From Atherinomorus stipes (lineage: Eukaryota; Chordata; Actinopteri; Atheriniformes; Atherinidae), in the NCBI GenBank assembly GCA_023101725.1, contig JALJCO010001037.1:124001-188000 (forward strand): a stretch of 64,000 nt of DNA. The letters run 5' to 3'. Positions within the stretch are counted from its first letter, which is position 1; each line of letters starts with the position of its first letter. The notes beneath the pieces are model-generated. The model searched no databases, had not been told where the DNA came from, and worked only from the letters and a program-made list of their open reading frames with translations. Both the position numbers and the translations under genes were made by a program. Below are positions 63,059 through 64,000 of this stretch, in pieces.

Positions 63059-64000
63059 CTCACTTTAAATGTGATGATAGGAAGAGTAAAATAATAGTAG
63101 GAAGAAAAGAGGTGATGATTTCAATCTTAGCCTGCATGTAACCCAATCAGATTATCAGTTTGGAGGATGTGATTGGCAGGGATTAACTGGAAGGAAAGGA
63201 ACGGTACATGGGAAGATTATTATAATAATGCAATTTGCATGAAGTGAACTGAAGACCAACGGGCCTAGCATCAGATATTTGTTCAAATCTTGCAGAATAA
63301 CAAAATCTGTTTTCTATAGATTAGATTTGCTGTTGTTTACAGTCCATTATTGATGCTTTTAAATCAAAATGTACATTTTTATCACCCTTATCTCTTCTTT
63401 TCTCTTCTCTTTACTTACATCAGGTTTGTTTTGTTTCTTACATTTTTCAATATGCATTTCCACGAGATTCAGTGCAGTAATTTTTCCCCAGATTTTCTCC
63501 AAGAATTAAGAAATAGCAAGAGAAGCAGATGAGGAGGATTACTTTGATAAAGAGAAAAATATATTTGTGTTATAAAGGCAACTTCTAAAAGACACAATTG
63601 CATTGTCATGATTTAGTTTTTGTTGCAGTCGCTGAATAAAGGCTGAAAAAACGTGAAACTACTAGTTTATGTTCTATAATATTTTTACATGTTTATGCCT
63701 CTCTTTTAAAATGCTAACATGCATTCTCCAGAATTGAAAAAATAATGTGTATATATATATGTATATAATGCTATGCATTGTAATGGGATTTGCCAACGAT
63801 GTGCAATTTCTTTTAGTGATTGTCTTTTATTGTGGCTGCCTTCTGTATGCAGTATTTGAGTTCAATAAAATGTTCCTTAAGGGGGTAATAAAGTGTTTTG
63901 TTTCATATTAGAACCCATCATGTTGGAAAAAAAAACATTGTATTACATTACATCCCGTTGTATCATGCTGTAAATAACTTCTTGTGCAAATTTTGCATTG

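Larger units (their letters stand above)
54783..64000. other. Region right of the transposon without genes
   Basis: About 9 kb of AT-rich sequence. It has a Tc1-like fragment at 54930-55150, an A/G homopolymer stretch at 56419-56447, a TG/TA-rich stretch at 56955-57080, and a (CA)n microsatellite at 58421-58455. A worn retroposon fragment is near 59110-59235, and a G/A-rich block lies at 62571-63058. An AATAAA at 63865-63870 followed by GT-rich sequence could end a plus-strand transcript, but no coding exon was found. In other vertebrates prdm14 lies upstream of SLCO5A1; nothing here resembles it. Confidence 0.6.

Noticed and set aside
63865..63905. AATAAA with GT-rich downstream sequence as the end of a gene
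   Set aside because: No coding exon upstream on the plus strand within the window; the hexamer is frequent in AT-rich DNA.
1..64000. CRISPR arrays, operons, ribosome binding sites, prophage or other microbial systems
   Set aside because: Sequence is clearly vertebrate nuclear DNA; no spaced direct-repeat arrays or packed coding regions exist.

Overview
The window is ordinary nuclear DNA from a bony fish, most likely a percomorph teleost. The evidence is vertebrate exon-intron structure, a clear solute-carrier gene with very large introns, a teleost-type TRIM gene, a eukaryotic tRNA, and a dense scatter of fish-type transposon remnants (Tc1-like, hAT-like, Harbinger-like, tRNA-derived SINEs). 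I saw no sign of bacterial, plasmid or viral organisation.

Layout. Positions 105 to 47043 hold most of slco5a1 (organic anion transporter family member 5A1) on the minus strand. Seven coding exons join in frame with good splice sites and encode the first 697 residues. The remaining C-terminal exons lie beyond the left edge. The first coding exon (46083-47043) carries a third of the protein and is separated from the second by a 26.4 kb intron. A GC-rich stretch at about 47.3-47.8 kb is the likely promoter region, and a possible splice acceptor just before the start codon suggests an untranslated first exon. From 50774 to 52510, also on the minus strand, lies one intact intronless gene for a RING/B-box/coiled-coil/PRY-SPRY protein of the fish TRIM16-like group. 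A tRNA-Ser(CGA) gene at 53416-53497 (plus) sits 62 bases from a broken, full-length Tc1-like transposon (53560-54780). From there to 64000 I see no gene.

The introns and intergenic DNA hold several mobile-element copies whose boundaries can be read directly from target-site duplications. The clearest is a retroposon with a 12-base duplication (4078-4977) that was later split by a Harbinger-like MITE with TAA duplications. Others are hAT-like MITEs at 3334, 24821 and 27342, and a SINE at 25994. A nested DNA element spans 31805-33401. Three blocks of A-rich or G/A-rich low-complexity sequence (about 8.74-9.45, 21.95-23.03 and 62.57-63.06 kb) look at least partly like assembly noise.

The genes have no evident joint function: slco5a1 encodes a membrane protein, the TRIM gene a probable ubiquitin ligase of a rapidly expanding fish family, and the tRNA is a housekeeping gene. 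I looked for an undescribed system and did not find one. The items worth a second look are nested transposons, a perfect 19-base-arm hairpin at 37729-37770, and the suspect low-complexity blocks.
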